The notes under the pieces are model-generated. The model was not told the origin of the DNA and did not search any database. It was given only the letters and a program-made list of their open reading frames with translations. Positions 1 through 7,110 of a stretch of 9,055 nucleotides of DNA are shown one piece after another. Each line of letters starts with the position of its first letter. Position 1 is the first letter of the stretch. The position numbers were made by a program, and so were the translations under genes. This stretch comes from Chloroflexota bacterium. Its GTDB lineage: Bacteria > Chloroflexota > UBA11872 > VXNJ01. The stretch lies in NCBI GenBank assembly GCA_026708165.1, contig JAPOVO010000313.1, positions 1-9,055 of the forward strand. The letters are read 5' to 3'.

Positions 1-1
1 C

Positions 2-1444
2 CAATCGGTAACCTGCCGGCTTGGCCGGGCGTTTGCGCTTAGAGATGTTTCCCTGGACGTCTTTCGGGGCGAGCGGCTGGCGCTGCTGGGGCCTAACGGA
101 TCGGGGAAAACCACCCTTCTCAAAGTACTAGCCGGACTGCTTGCGCCGACGGCCGGCAAAGTCGCCGTGTGTGGACTGGATACCGGGCGAGGCCAGGTCG
201 CGTTTCGCAGGGATATCGGATACGCAGGGCATCGTCCCCACCATTACCCGGACTTGACCGTGAGGGAAAACCTGACGATGGTTTCGAGGTTTTTCCTGGT
301 CGACAACCATGCTTCTCGAATGGATCGACTGACGCGCGATCTGGGGATCGAGTCTCACCTGGACTTGCGGGCGGGAGCGCTATCCCGCGGACAACAGCAG
401 CGGCTCGCCCTGGCGATTGCCTTACTGCCCGAGCCCCGGTTGCTCCTGCTGGACGAGCCGGAAGCGGCGCTGGACGCGGCGACGCGGAGCAGACTTGGAT
501 GGATTTTCGAGGCACACGCTCGCGATTCGGGAATCATATTCGCCACTCACGACCTGGCGAGCGCGTCGGAGCTGGCCCAGCGCGCCCTGGTATTACGTCG
601 GGGAGGCCTGGTGGGAGAGCTGGCGCTTCAAGCGGGCGGCACGGATAATTTGCGCGAGAGGGTCGCCGAAGCGCTTTGCGCTCCGCGAGCCGTACGTTAC
701 GGGACGGTCAGCAGAGCCGTGACTCAATCTGGTCGACAGATTGCGAATGCGGGGATTCGAGCCGCGGGGCGGGTGGGAACCATCAATCAGATGATTGCCC
801 TGATTGGTAAGGACGTGCGGCTGGAATGGAGGACGCGCGAGATCGTTCCCGCTCTGGCGGTTCTGAGTCTACTCATGGTCATCGCCTTCAGCCTAGCGTT
901 CGTCGCTCCGGCCGAAGACGTTCCTGCGGTGGCGGCAGGCGTCCTGTGGGCCAGCCTGATATTCGCGACGCTGGCCGGCGGTCTAAGGAGCTTCTCCGCA
1001 GAGCGCGACCAGGGGACTATCGAAGCAATAGTGCTCGCGCCGGTTCTGCGCTCCGCGATTTATCTGGCAAAAGCAGCCGTGAACTTCGCCTTTCTGACGG
1101 TGGTCGGATTGCTGACACTCGTGAGTGTCGCGATCTTGTTCGACGTCAAGCTGATCAGGTGGGAGATGCTAGGACTGCTTGCATTAGGCGCCGGCTCACT
1201 ATCGTCGGTGGGTTCGCTCTACGGAGCAGTGACAGCCAACGTTCGCGCCCGAGAGCTGCTTATCCCGGTGCTGCTGCTGCCGGTCGCATTGCCGATTTTG
1301 ATTGCGGGAGTCGCGGCCACGCTGTCGGTTTTGGACGTGACGAGCAATGCGTCACAATTCCCTTGGATAGGGCTCCTCGCTGGATTCCTCGCCATAATGG
1401 CGAGCTTGGGGGCGATTCTTTTTGATCACGTGCTGGGCGACTAA
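2..1444 (+). CDS. ccmA-ccmB: CcmA-CcmB fused heme ABC exporter, 5' partial
   Basis: This frame is open from the window edge, so the start lies upstream. Residues 1-about 212 (counted from position 2) are an ABC ATPase: Walker A GPNGSGKTT at 30-38, signature LSRGQ at 127-131, Walker B LLLLDEP at 147-153 and the H-loop histidine in THD at 183. This matches CcmA. A linker of about 50 residues follows. From Met264 (ATG at 791) to the stop come about 217 residues with several hydrophobic segments and the CcmB-type stretch FSAERDQGTIEAIVLAP. That is the normal length of a whole CcmB. The family role is ATP-driven release of heme-loaded CcmE from CcmC/D at the inner membrane. There is no stop codon between the halves, so they read as one polypeptide. 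Internal initiation at 791 is possible, as a purine-rich stretch lies about 10-12 nt upstream. Identity of both domains is firm; fusion in vivo is inferred. Confidence 0.9.
   Translation, partial: QSVTCRLGRAFALRDVSLDVFRGERLALLGPNGSGKTTLLKVLAGLLAPTAGKVAVCGLDTGRGQVAFRRDIGYAGHRPHHYPDLTVRENLTMVSRFFLVDNHASRMDRLTRDLGIESHLDLRAGALSRGQQQRLALAIALLPEPRLLLLDEPEAALDAATRSRLGWIFEAHARDSGIIFATHDLASASELAQRALVLRRGGLVGELALQAGGTDNLRERVAEALCAPRAVRYGTVSRAVTQSGRQIANAGIRAAGRVGTINQMIALIGKDVRLEWRTREIVPALAVLSLLMVIAFSLAFVAPAEDVPAVAAGVLWASLIFATLAGGLRSFSAERDQGTIEAIVLAPVLRSAIYLAKAAVNFAFLTVVGLLTLVSVAILFDVKLIRWEMLGLLALGAGSLSSVGSLYGAVTANVRARELLIPVLLLPVALPILIAGVAATLSVLDVTSNASQFPWIGLLAGFLAIMASLGAILFDHVLGD
791..1444 (+). other. 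ccmB: CcmB permease domain within the fused ORF (possible internal start)
   Basis: This stretch encodes the membrane half of the heme exporter and would be a separate ccmB in most genomes. It starts at an in-frame ATG (MIALIGKDVRLEWRTRE), a typical CcmB beginning: a short cytoplasmic amphipathic segment before the first membrane helix. I count about six hydrophobic segments, and the domain ends in a helix just before the stop at 1442-1444. It is listed separately because an annotator might split the ORF here. No stop codon or frameshift forces that split. Confidence 0.6.
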
Positions 1445-1470
1445 CCATTTGTCAGGGGGACCGGTTGCCG

Positions 1471-2208
1471 ATGAACGGTAGCGTCGAAGCTGGTAGACCC
1501 GGTCTCTTGCGCGGGGCGGGTGCCGGCACGTTGGTCATCTGGGCTACCACCGCCGTCGTGATGGCGGCGGCACTCTACATGATGTTCCTGTATGCGCCGA
1601 CGGAGGCCGTCCAGGGCGATCTACAGCGACTGTTCTACGTGCACATGTCGACGGCGCTCATCGGATACGTCGGCTTCTTCGTCACTTTTCTGGCCGGGGC
1701 GATCTACCTGGCGAGGGGTTCGGTCAGTTGGGACCGGCTGGCGAGGGCTTCGGCCATTATCGGAGTCGTGTTCATCACTATCGTCCTGATAACCGGCTGT
1801 CTTTGGGGAACCAAAGTCTGGGGCGCGTGCTGGACGTGGGACCCGCGGCTGACGACGACGCTGATTCTGTGGTTCATCTACGTCGGCTACCTGATGCTGC
1901 GAGGGTACGTCGACGACCCGCAGGCCAGGATGCGGCTGGCGGCGATAGTCGGGATAGTCGGGTTCGTGGTGGTGCCCATCAACTACATGTCGGTCTATTG
2001 GTGGCGAAGCTTGCATCCTCAGGCGACCGTGCTGCGTCCGGAGGGGCCGGGGCTCTCGTCGGAGATGCTTGTGACGCTGCTGGTGACGATGGCGGCGTTT
2101 TTACTGCTCTACGTCGTATTGCTGCGACTTCAGTTGAAGCTGGAGAGCCTTATCGACGAACTTGAGGACTTGCGGTTCCGGAGATTGCTCCAGGAGACTG
2201 ATGGATGA
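1471..2208 (+). CDS. ccmC: CcmC, heme exporter/handling membrane protein
   Basis: A 245-residue inner-membrane protein of the heme-handling family, which holds heme at its extracytoplasmic face and attaches it to CcmE. The tryptophan-rich WWD motif WGACWTWDPRLT is at residues 117-128. The two flanking histidines expected as heme ligands are visible: H58 in LFYVHMS and H182 in SLHPQAT. About six hydrophobic segments are present. The C-terminal tail (about 219-245) is a charged, probably helical cytoplasmic extension. I chose ATG 1471 because the purine-rich AGGGGGA at about 1454-1460 lies 10 nt upstream. An in-frame TTG at 1465 would add two residues but sits only 4 nt from that site. The gene follows the CcmAB stop by 26 nt and overlaps ccmD by 4 nt (ATGA), which suggests translational coupling. 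Confidence 0.95.
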   Translation: MNGSVEAGRPGLLRGAGAGTLVIWATTAVVMAAALYMMFLYAPTEAVQGDLQRLFYVHMSTALIGYVGFFVTFLAGAIYLARGSVSWDRLARASAIIGVVFITIVLITGCLWGTKVWGACWTWDPRLTTTLILWFIYVGYLMLRGYVDDPQARMRLAAIVGIVGFVVVPINYMSVYWWRSLHPQATVLRPEGPGLSSEMLVTLLVTMAAFLLLYVVLLRLQLKLESLIDELEDLRFRRLLQETDG

Positions 2209-2393
2209 GTGACAATTCGACGTTTCTGCTGTTCCTGTTCCTGGGTTTTGCGGTGGCATGGCTGGGGATAATGGCGTACGTGATGTACGTGGGCGCGCGG
2301 CTCAGAGCGGTGGAGCGGGACCTGGAGTCGTTGCGCACTCCAGCGGCGGATGCGCCGGAGCGGGCTTCGGGTTCGGGTACGAACCAGGACTAG
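2205..2393 (+). CDS. ccmD: CcmD-like small membrane protein
   Basis: A 62-residue protein with one hydrophobic helix (about residues 6-29) followed by a basic, then mixed-charge helix (GARLRAVERDLESLR) and a low-complexity tail. In size, topology and position after ccmC this is CcmD, the adaptor that stabilises CcmC-heme-CcmE and links it to CcmAB. Its sequence is short and poorly conserved, so the assignment rests partly on context. The start codon overlaps the ccmC stop (ATGA at 2205-2208), so translation is probably coupled. ccmF starts 29 nt after its stop, leaving no room for ccmE, which usually follows ccmD. Confidence 0.8.
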   Translation: MSDNSTFLLFLFLGFAVAWLGIMAYVMYVGARLRAVERDLESLRTPAADAPERASGSGTNQD

Positions 2394-2422
2394 ACTTTTA
2401 GGGTCTACGGAATGCGGAGATC

Positions 2423-4441
2423 ATGCTCGACCTTGCCGATATAGGGCGAATCGCCGTGGCGCTCGCGCTCGGCCTGGCAGTTTATGCGCTCGGCGGGTCG
2501 CTGGTCGCGCTTCGGTTCAACGCACCGCAAATGGCCCTGAGTGCGCGGAACGCCACCGGAGCCGCGGCGCTGGCCGCGACCATTGCCATCGCGGCCCTCG
2601 CAGTGGCGTTCATGACCCGAGACTTCTCAATACGGTTCGTGGCTGAGAACTCCAGCCGAGCCATGCCCGCCGGACTTACCCTGTCCGCCGTCTGGGGCGG
2701 ACAGGCCGGATCGCTTCTGTACTGGTCGTGGATTCTCGCGATTCTCTCCGCCGCTGCGACCTTTCGAGTGTGGGCGAGCGGCCTAGAGCATCGCGTCTGG
2801 GTAATGGCGACGCTGATGATGGTGCTGAGCGTATTTCTGGGGCTGGTCGCGTTTGCGACCTCGCCGTTCGAGGAGCTGCCCGCGGCGCTGCCGGACGGCC
2901 GGGGGCTGAATCCGCTCCTGTGGGACAGCGGGATGCAAATCCATCCGCCGCTATTGCTTGCGGGATACGTGAGCTTTACGGTGCCGTTCGCCTTCGCCAT
3001 AGGGGCGCTGGCGACGGGACGGGTAGGACGCGAATGGATCAGGGCGGTCAGAGGCTGGATGCTGCTGGCCTGGGCGCTCCAGAGCGCGGGACTCTTGTTC
3101 GGCGCGTGGTGGGCATATCGAGTGCTTGGATGGGGGGGCTATTGGGGATGGGACCCTGTCGAAAACGTGGCGCTGATTCCCTGGCTAGTTTCGACGGCCT
3201 ATCTGCACTCCGCGATAGTGCAGGAACGTCGTGGAATGCTAAAGCTCTGGAACGTCTCGCTTGCCATTGCGGCGTTCATCCTGGCGATTCTGGGTACGTT
3301 CGTCGTCCGAAGCGGAATCCTCACCTCGGTCCACTCATTTGCCAAGTCGGACATTGGTCCCGTGCTTTTCACTTTTCTTGGAATCGTTCTATTGGGATCG
3401 ATTGTCTTGATCATCTATCGGTTGCCGCTGCTTCGGGCCGATCGGCAATTTGAAGCGGCGACCTCGAGAGAAGCGGGGTTTCTCTTTAACAACCTGCTGC
3501 TGGCGACGGTGGCAGCGGCGACGTTCTGGGGGACGATGTTTCCGCTGATATCGGAGATCTTTCGAGGTGCGAAGATGGCGGTCGGCGCACCGTTTTACGA
3601 TCAGGTCAACGGCCCGCTGATCCTGGGCCTGGTAGTTCTAGCCGGAGTTGGGCCACTTCTTGCGTGGCGCAGCGGCGCGTCGGGGAGGGTACTGAGGCGG
3701 TTTATATGGCCGCTGGCAACCGCCGTACTTGTGAGCGTGCTGCTGGTCGCGCTCGGAATGCGAACCGGGCTCGCCGTTCTAGCCTTTTCTGTCTGCGGGT
3801 TCACGGCAGCTTCCATTTTGTATGAGTTCGGTCGGGCAATCCTCGGCTACCGGCGAAGCCGGCAAGCCACGCTTTGGACCGCCACACGTAGGGCATTGCT
3901 CTTGAACCGGCGCACGCATGGAGGATACGTAGTGCATATGGGCATCGTATTGATCGCGGTCGGCGTGATCGGTTCGACGTTTTTCTCCGTCGAGAAGGCC
4001 GTGTCTTTGGCTCCGGGAGAGTCTGCCGTCGTAGGGGGCTATGAGATTTCGTTCGAGCGGCTGGTCTTCAGCGGTTCGCGGGACCTCGAGACGGTCGATG
4101 CAATCGTGCACACGTCGAGGAACGGATCGACCGAATCGACGCTGGAAGCCGGCCGTCGCATTCATCGCGGCTGGGAGTCGCAGCCGGTTTCGCTCGTCGG
4201 AATCGTAACGACATTGCCGCGGCTTGATGACGTTTACGTACTGCTTTCCAACTGGGATCCTGAGACCGGGGGCGCGACTCTACGGGTGATCGTCAATCCG
4301 CTCGTGAGCGTGATCTGGTTTGGCGGCGTCGTTTACTTCGGCGGGGTAATGGTCGTCGCGTCGCCGGGCGTCTTAAGGCGCAGGGTACCGTCGTTCGGGC
4401 CTGAACGCGGGGCGCCCGAACCCGCCAAGGCGGGCGCTTGA
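2423..4441 (+). CDS. ccmF: CcmF, cytochrome c heme lyase core subunit
   Basis: A 672-residue polytopic membrane protein matching full-length CcmF, which takes heme from CcmE and catalyses its attachment to CxxCH apocytochrome. The WWD domain reads WGGYWGWDPVENVALIPW at residues 237-254. Candidate heme-ligating histidines sit where the family has them: H174 (MQIHPP) and H304 (TSVHSFA) as extracytoplasmic P-His residues, and H261 (YLHS) and H505 (YVVHMG) as transmembrane b-heme ligands. These positions lie close to the E. coli numbering as I recall it (173, 303, 261, 491). A soluble extracytoplasmic domain (about 525-625) precedes the last membrane helix. ATG 2423 has GGAG 3 nt upstream, a rather close spacing. 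No in-frame alternative start looks better. The stop overlaps the TTG start of ccmH. Confidence 0.97.
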   Translation: MLDLADIGRIAVALALGLAVYALGGSLVALRFNAPQMALSARNATGAAALAATIAIAALAVAFMTRDFSIRFVAENSSRAMPAGLTLSAVWGGQAGSLLYWSWILAILSAAATFRVWASGLEHRVWVMATLMMVLSVFLGLVAFATSPFEELPAALPDGRGLNPLLWDSGMQIHPPLLLAGYVSFTVPFAFAIGALATGRVGREWIRAVRGWMLLAWALQSAGLLFGAWWAYRVLGWGGYWGWDPVENVALIPWLVSTAYLHSAIVQERRGMLKLWNVSLAIAAFILAILGTFVVRSGILTSVHSFAKSDIGPVLFTFLGIVLLGSIVLIIYRLPLLRADRQFEAATSREAGFLFNNLLLATVAAATFWGTMFPLISEIFRGAKMAVGAPFYDQVNGPLILGLVVLAGVGPLLAWRSGASGRVLRRFIWPLATAVLVSVLLVALGMRTGLAVLAFSVCGFTAASILYEFGRAILGYRRSRQATLWTATRRALLLNRRTHGGYVVHMGIVLIAVGVIGSTFFSVEKAVSLAPGESAVVGGYEISFERLVFSGSRDLETVDAIVHTSRNGSTESTLEAGRRIHRGWESQPVSLVGIVTTLPRLDDVYVLLSNWDPETGGATLRVIVNPLVSVIWFGGVVYFGGVMVVASPGVLRRRVPSFGPERGAPEPAKAGA

Positions 4442-4884
4442 GATCGCTTCGCGCCGCCGCGGCGGTACTGTTGCTGGTGGCGCTATCGGCCGGGGCCGCG
4501 GCCGCTCAGGATCCGTATGAGGAGCGAATGTGGGAAATAGCCGAGAAGGTGGCCTGTCCGGTTTGCGAGGGGCAGTCGGTCAAGGACTCCAACGCGCAGC
4601 TTGCCCGCGAGATGCGGGACCTGATCGTGGAGCGGCTGCGGTTGGGAGACGATCCCGACGCGATCATCGACTTTCTCGCCGAGCGATATGGAGAGGGCAT
4701 TTTGATGGACCCTCCCAAGACTGGGCTTGGGCTTGGCGTGTGGGTTGGTCCTTTCGTCTTTCTCGCGGCTGGGATAGGGATCGTGGCTTACCTGGTCACG
4801 CGGCGACCCCGCGGTCTTTCGCCCTCGTATGTGGATGAGGGGACCGTACCGCAAACGGACGAGCGTGGGGCGCGAGAGGGCTAG
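4438..4884 (+). CDS. ccmH: CcmH, CPVC thiol-disulfide protein of the heme ligation complex
   Basis: A 148-residue protein with an N-terminal signal or anchor sequence (about 1-23, hydrophobic, ending GAAAAQD). It then has the CcmH/CycL/NrfF domain with redox motif VACPVCEGQSVKDSNAQLA (C40, C43) and RYGEGILMDPP at 83-93, and a C-terminal membrane helix (about 100-121). In the family it keeps the apocytochrome CxxCH cysteines reduced for heme attachment with CcmF. It is the short form with one CcmH domain, not the E. coli-type CcmH-CcmI fusion. The TTG start at 4438 overlaps the ccmF stop (TTGA), with AAGG about 7 nt upstream. No ATG or GTG start would keep the signal peptide intact. The next gene follows after 5 nt. 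Confidence 0.93.
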   Translation: MRSLRAAAAVLLLVALSAGAAAAQDPYEERMWEIAEKVACPVCEGQSVKDSNAQLAREMRDLIVERLRLGDDPDAIIDFLAERYGEGILMDPPKTGLGLGVWVGPFVFLAAGIGIVAYLVTRRPRGLSPSYVDEGTVPQTDERGAREG

Positions 4885-4889
4885 CTGAG

Positions 4890-6218
4890 ATGAGCGCCGC
4901 CCTACTGGCGATTCTGGTAGTGGGATTCGCCGTGTCGGTCGGAGCTATGACCGCACCGCTGTGGCGGGGACGCAGGCAGGTCGACGCAGGAGATCGCGAA
5001 ACGACCTCGCAAAACGAATTGGAAGCAGAGATCCAACTCGCGGTTGACGAGCTTAGCGAGGTCGAGACGGAGTACGCGGACGGCTACCTGGATCGGGACG
5101 AGTACGTAAGCGAGAGACGGCAGTCGGAGGCGCGGGTGCGCGAGCTTCGCCGTCGTCGGGAAAACCGCATATCCGTGCTCGAACGTGCGATCGACGCTCG
5201 TGTGTCGGCGTTGAATTCGGGGGTGTCGGGACCGGTAGCGGGCGACGGCGCCGGTCTGGCACGAGAGCGATCCGAGGTCACGGCTGCAAGGTCTGAAGCG
5301 CCTTCCACATCGCGTCGAGGCGTGCTGATAGGCGCGGGCAGCGTAGCCGGGCTGGCGTTTGTGCTAGTCGTGATCGCATTGGTCTCGTTCGGTCGCGCCG
5401 CGCCGCCACGAACGCCCGTCGCAGAGGTCGTGCTGCAAGACTATCGAGCGGTCGTCGGCTTTGGGGGTCGGGCCATAGACGGGCTGATCCTGGCGCACGG
5501 TGCTGGGATCCATCTGAGCGGAGACGGCGGGAGTAACTGGGCACCGGTTTATGGTGGCGGTCCGGTGAACTCGCTGGCGGTCTCGCCGGGAGTCGTGTAC
5601 ATCGCCAGCCAGGGGCTTTTTACGGCGACCGACCTGCAATCGGAGTGGCGGGAAATCACTCCGCCGGGCAGCAGCGGCGAGTTTGTTGCGGCGGCCGTCA
5701 ATCCTGCCGCGGCCTATGCCATAACCGCGATCGATAGCGCCGGCTATGTCTTTGTGAGCGCGGACGCCGGCGGAAGCTGGGAGCGGCTGCCGGTGGCGGC
5801 CCCTTCGTCGACAAGGTCGCTGACCATAATGCCAATGCGCGGACTGATGTATATCGGGACCACTGATCAGGGCGTCCTGGGGGGCGACGGGCGGGATGAG
5901 TGGGCGAGCGCCAACGGCTTCGTCAACGGGGCGCTCCCAACGGTCCACGCTCCGTCCATCTTCTATGACGCTCGGAGCGGAGACTCTTTCGAAGGAGTCA
6001 ACGGCAGGTTTGAGGGGGCGTTGTACGTGGGGACCGACCGCGGCGTGTTCAAGAGCATAGACGGAGGGGCGTCGTGGAACTTGCTGGAGCTGGAGGTGGC
6101 GGTTCGGGCGCTTACTGTGAGCAGGGGCGATCCGAGTGTCATCACCGCGGTTGATGGACGCGGGAGAGTGTTTCGGAGCGCGGATAGGGGGCTTTCGTGG
6201 GACTACGGCGCTCGCTAG
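4890..6218 (+). CDS. CcmI-like membrane protein with Asp-box beta-propeller
   Basis: A 442-residue protein with the topology of CcmI. It has membrane helix 1 (about 3-23), a charged coiled-coil-prone segment (about 42-108, including LSEVETEYADGYLDRDEY, which resembles the CcmI N-terminal domain), a low-complexity linker, and membrane helix 2 (about 145-168). The large C-terminal domain (about 172-442) should be extracytoplasmic. CcmI normally carries TPR repeats there. Here it has Asp-boxes, SxDxGxxW: SGDGGSNW 210-217, SADAGGSW 290-297, SIDGGASW 389-396 and SADRGLSW 430-437. Two degenerate copies (D248/W253, D333/W338) keep the D-x4-W spacing. That predicts a beta-propeller of the BNR/sortilin/YCF48 kind. 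AGAGGG at 4875-4880 is 9 nt before ATG 4890. As the last gene of the operon, it probably joins the CcmF-CcmH ligation complex; this role is inferred. The alternative is an unrelated propeller protein that gained a CcmI-like anchor. Confidence 0.75.
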   Translation: MSAALLAILVVGFAVSVGAMTAPLWRGRRQVDAGDRETTSQNELEAEIQLAVDELSEVETEYADGYLDRDEYVSERRQSEARVRELRRRRENRISVLERAIDARVSALNSGVSGPVAGDGAGLARERSEVTAARSEAPSTSRRGVLIGAGSVAGLAFVLVVIALVSFGRAAPPRTPVAEVVLQDYRAVVGFGGRAIDGLILAHGAGIHLSGDGGSNWAPVYGGGPVNSLAVSPGVVYIASQGLFTATDLQSEWREITPPGSSGEFVAAAVNPAAAYAITAIDSAGYVFVSADAGGSWERLPVAAPSSTRSLTIMPMRGLMYIGTTDQGVLGGDGRDEWASANGFVNGALPTVHAPSIFYDARSGDSFEGVNGRFEGALYVGTDRGVFKSIDGGASWNLLELEVAVRALTVSRGDPSVITAVDGRGRVFRSADRGLSWDYGAR

Positions 6219-6325
6219 CCGGGTCTGACAATGGAGTCGCGGCGATACTGATATGTGATTGTTGCGGTCAGCGGGTTGTCGAGTGGATTGATCGGACTGC
6301 GCTTGAATCAATGGAGATCGAATAG

Positions 6326-7060
6326 ATGTCTAGCACGATAAGAGTCACTGTTTGGAACGAGTTTCGGCACGAGCTTTCCGATCCCGAAGTAAAGGCCCAC
6401 TATCCGGATGGAATTCACGAGACGGTCGCGGGGTTTCTGGACCCGCTGCCGGGCGTGGAGACCCGGACGGCCACGCTCGACGAGCCGGAGCACGGCCTGA
6501 CCGAGGAGGTGCTCGACGCCACCGACGTGCTGGTGTGGTGGGGACATCTTGCGCACGACGAGGTCGAAGACCGAATAGTCGACCGCCTGCAACAGCGCGT
6601 GCTGGAAGGCATGGGGCTGATCTGCCTGCACTCCGCGCATCTTTCCCGGATTTTCCGGCGTCTTATGGGCACGGGCTGCAATCTGCGCTGGAGGGAGGCG
6701 GACGAGCGGGAGCGGGTGTGGGTTATGGAGCCGGGCCATCCCATCGCCGAGGGACTGGGCGAGTATTTCGAGGTGCAGGAATCGGAGATGTACGGCGAGC
6801 GGTTCGATATACCGTCACCCGATACGCTGGTCTTCGTTAGCTGGTATCAGGGCGGTGAGGTTTTTCGGAGCGGGTGCTGCTTCCATCGGGGCAAGGGCAA
6901 GATCTTCTACTTCAGCCCCGGTCACGAGACCTACGGGATCTATCACCAGCCTGAGATTCAACTGGTAATCGGCAACGCCGTGCGCTGGGCGGCGCCGGCG
7001 GGATCCGCGGTGCCTACTTTCGGCAACCGCGTGCCGTTGGAGGAGTTGCCGACAGGCTGA
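6326..7060 (+). CDS. ThuA-family (trehalose utilisation type) protein
   Basis: A 244-residue soluble protein that matches ThuA across its length. Visible stretches are [15 protein letters not shown] (68-82), [30 protein letters not shown] in pieces at 93-122, [12 protein letters not shown] (137-148), [15 protein letters not shown] (152-166), [28 protein letters not shown] in pieces at 176-203, and NAVRWAAP (217-224). The fold is class I glutamine amidotransferase-like. ThuA is linked to oxidative trehalose or disaccharide use in rhizobia, but its exact reaction is not settled to my knowledge. GGAG at 6313-6316 lies 9 nt before ATG 6326. A 107-nt gap separates it from the ccm operon, so it probably has its own promoter. 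It is convergent with the dehydrogenase gene. No signal peptide is visible. Substrate unknown. Confidence 0.88.
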   Translation: MSSTIRVTVWNEFRHELSDPEVKAHYPDGIHETVAGFLDPLPGVETRTATLDEPEHGLTEEVLDATDVLVWWGHLAHDEVEDRIVDRLQQRVLEGMGLICLHSAHLSRIFRRLMGTGCNLRWREADERERVWVMEPGHPIAEGLGEYFEVQESEMYGERFDIPSPDTLVFVSWYQGGEVFRSGCCFHRGKGKIFYFSPGHETYGIYHQPEIQLVIGNAVRWAAPAGSAVPTFGNRVPLEELPTG

Positions 7061-7074
7061 TTCCTTGGGGCGAC

Positions 7075-7095
7075 GGGCGACAACAAGGGTTGCCC
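7075..7095. terminator. Candidate hairpin terminator between convergent genes
   Basis: GGGCGAC (7075-7081) can pair with GTTGCCC (7089-7095), with one G-U pair and a 7-nt loop. An alternative 8-bp pairing uses GGGGCGAC (7067-7074) with GTTGCCCC (7089-7096). It lies in the 50-nt gap between the thuA-type stop and the dehydrogenase stop, where a bidirectional terminator is expected. No T-tract follows on either strand, so it is not a canonical intrinsic terminator. Confidence 0.35.
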
Positions 7096-7110
7096 CTGCG
7101 ATGAGCTGCC

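Noticed and set aside
120..515. Minus-strand frames opposite the CcmA domain
   Set aside because: They are antisense to conserved ABC ATPase motifs and have no recognisable protein features of their own.
6226..6271. Imperfect inverted repeat after the ccm operon (CTGACAAT with ATTGTTGCGGTCAG)
   Set aside because: The arms need a large bulge and a long loop, and no T-tract follows, so I do not call it a terminator.
5364..6311. Long minus-strand open frame of 315 codons opposite the propeller gene
   Set aside because: It lies wholly antisense to a gene with clear repeats and a good ribosome-binding site. Its translation is Arg/Pro/His-rich with no recognisable motif, as expected of a shadow frame in GC-rich DNA.
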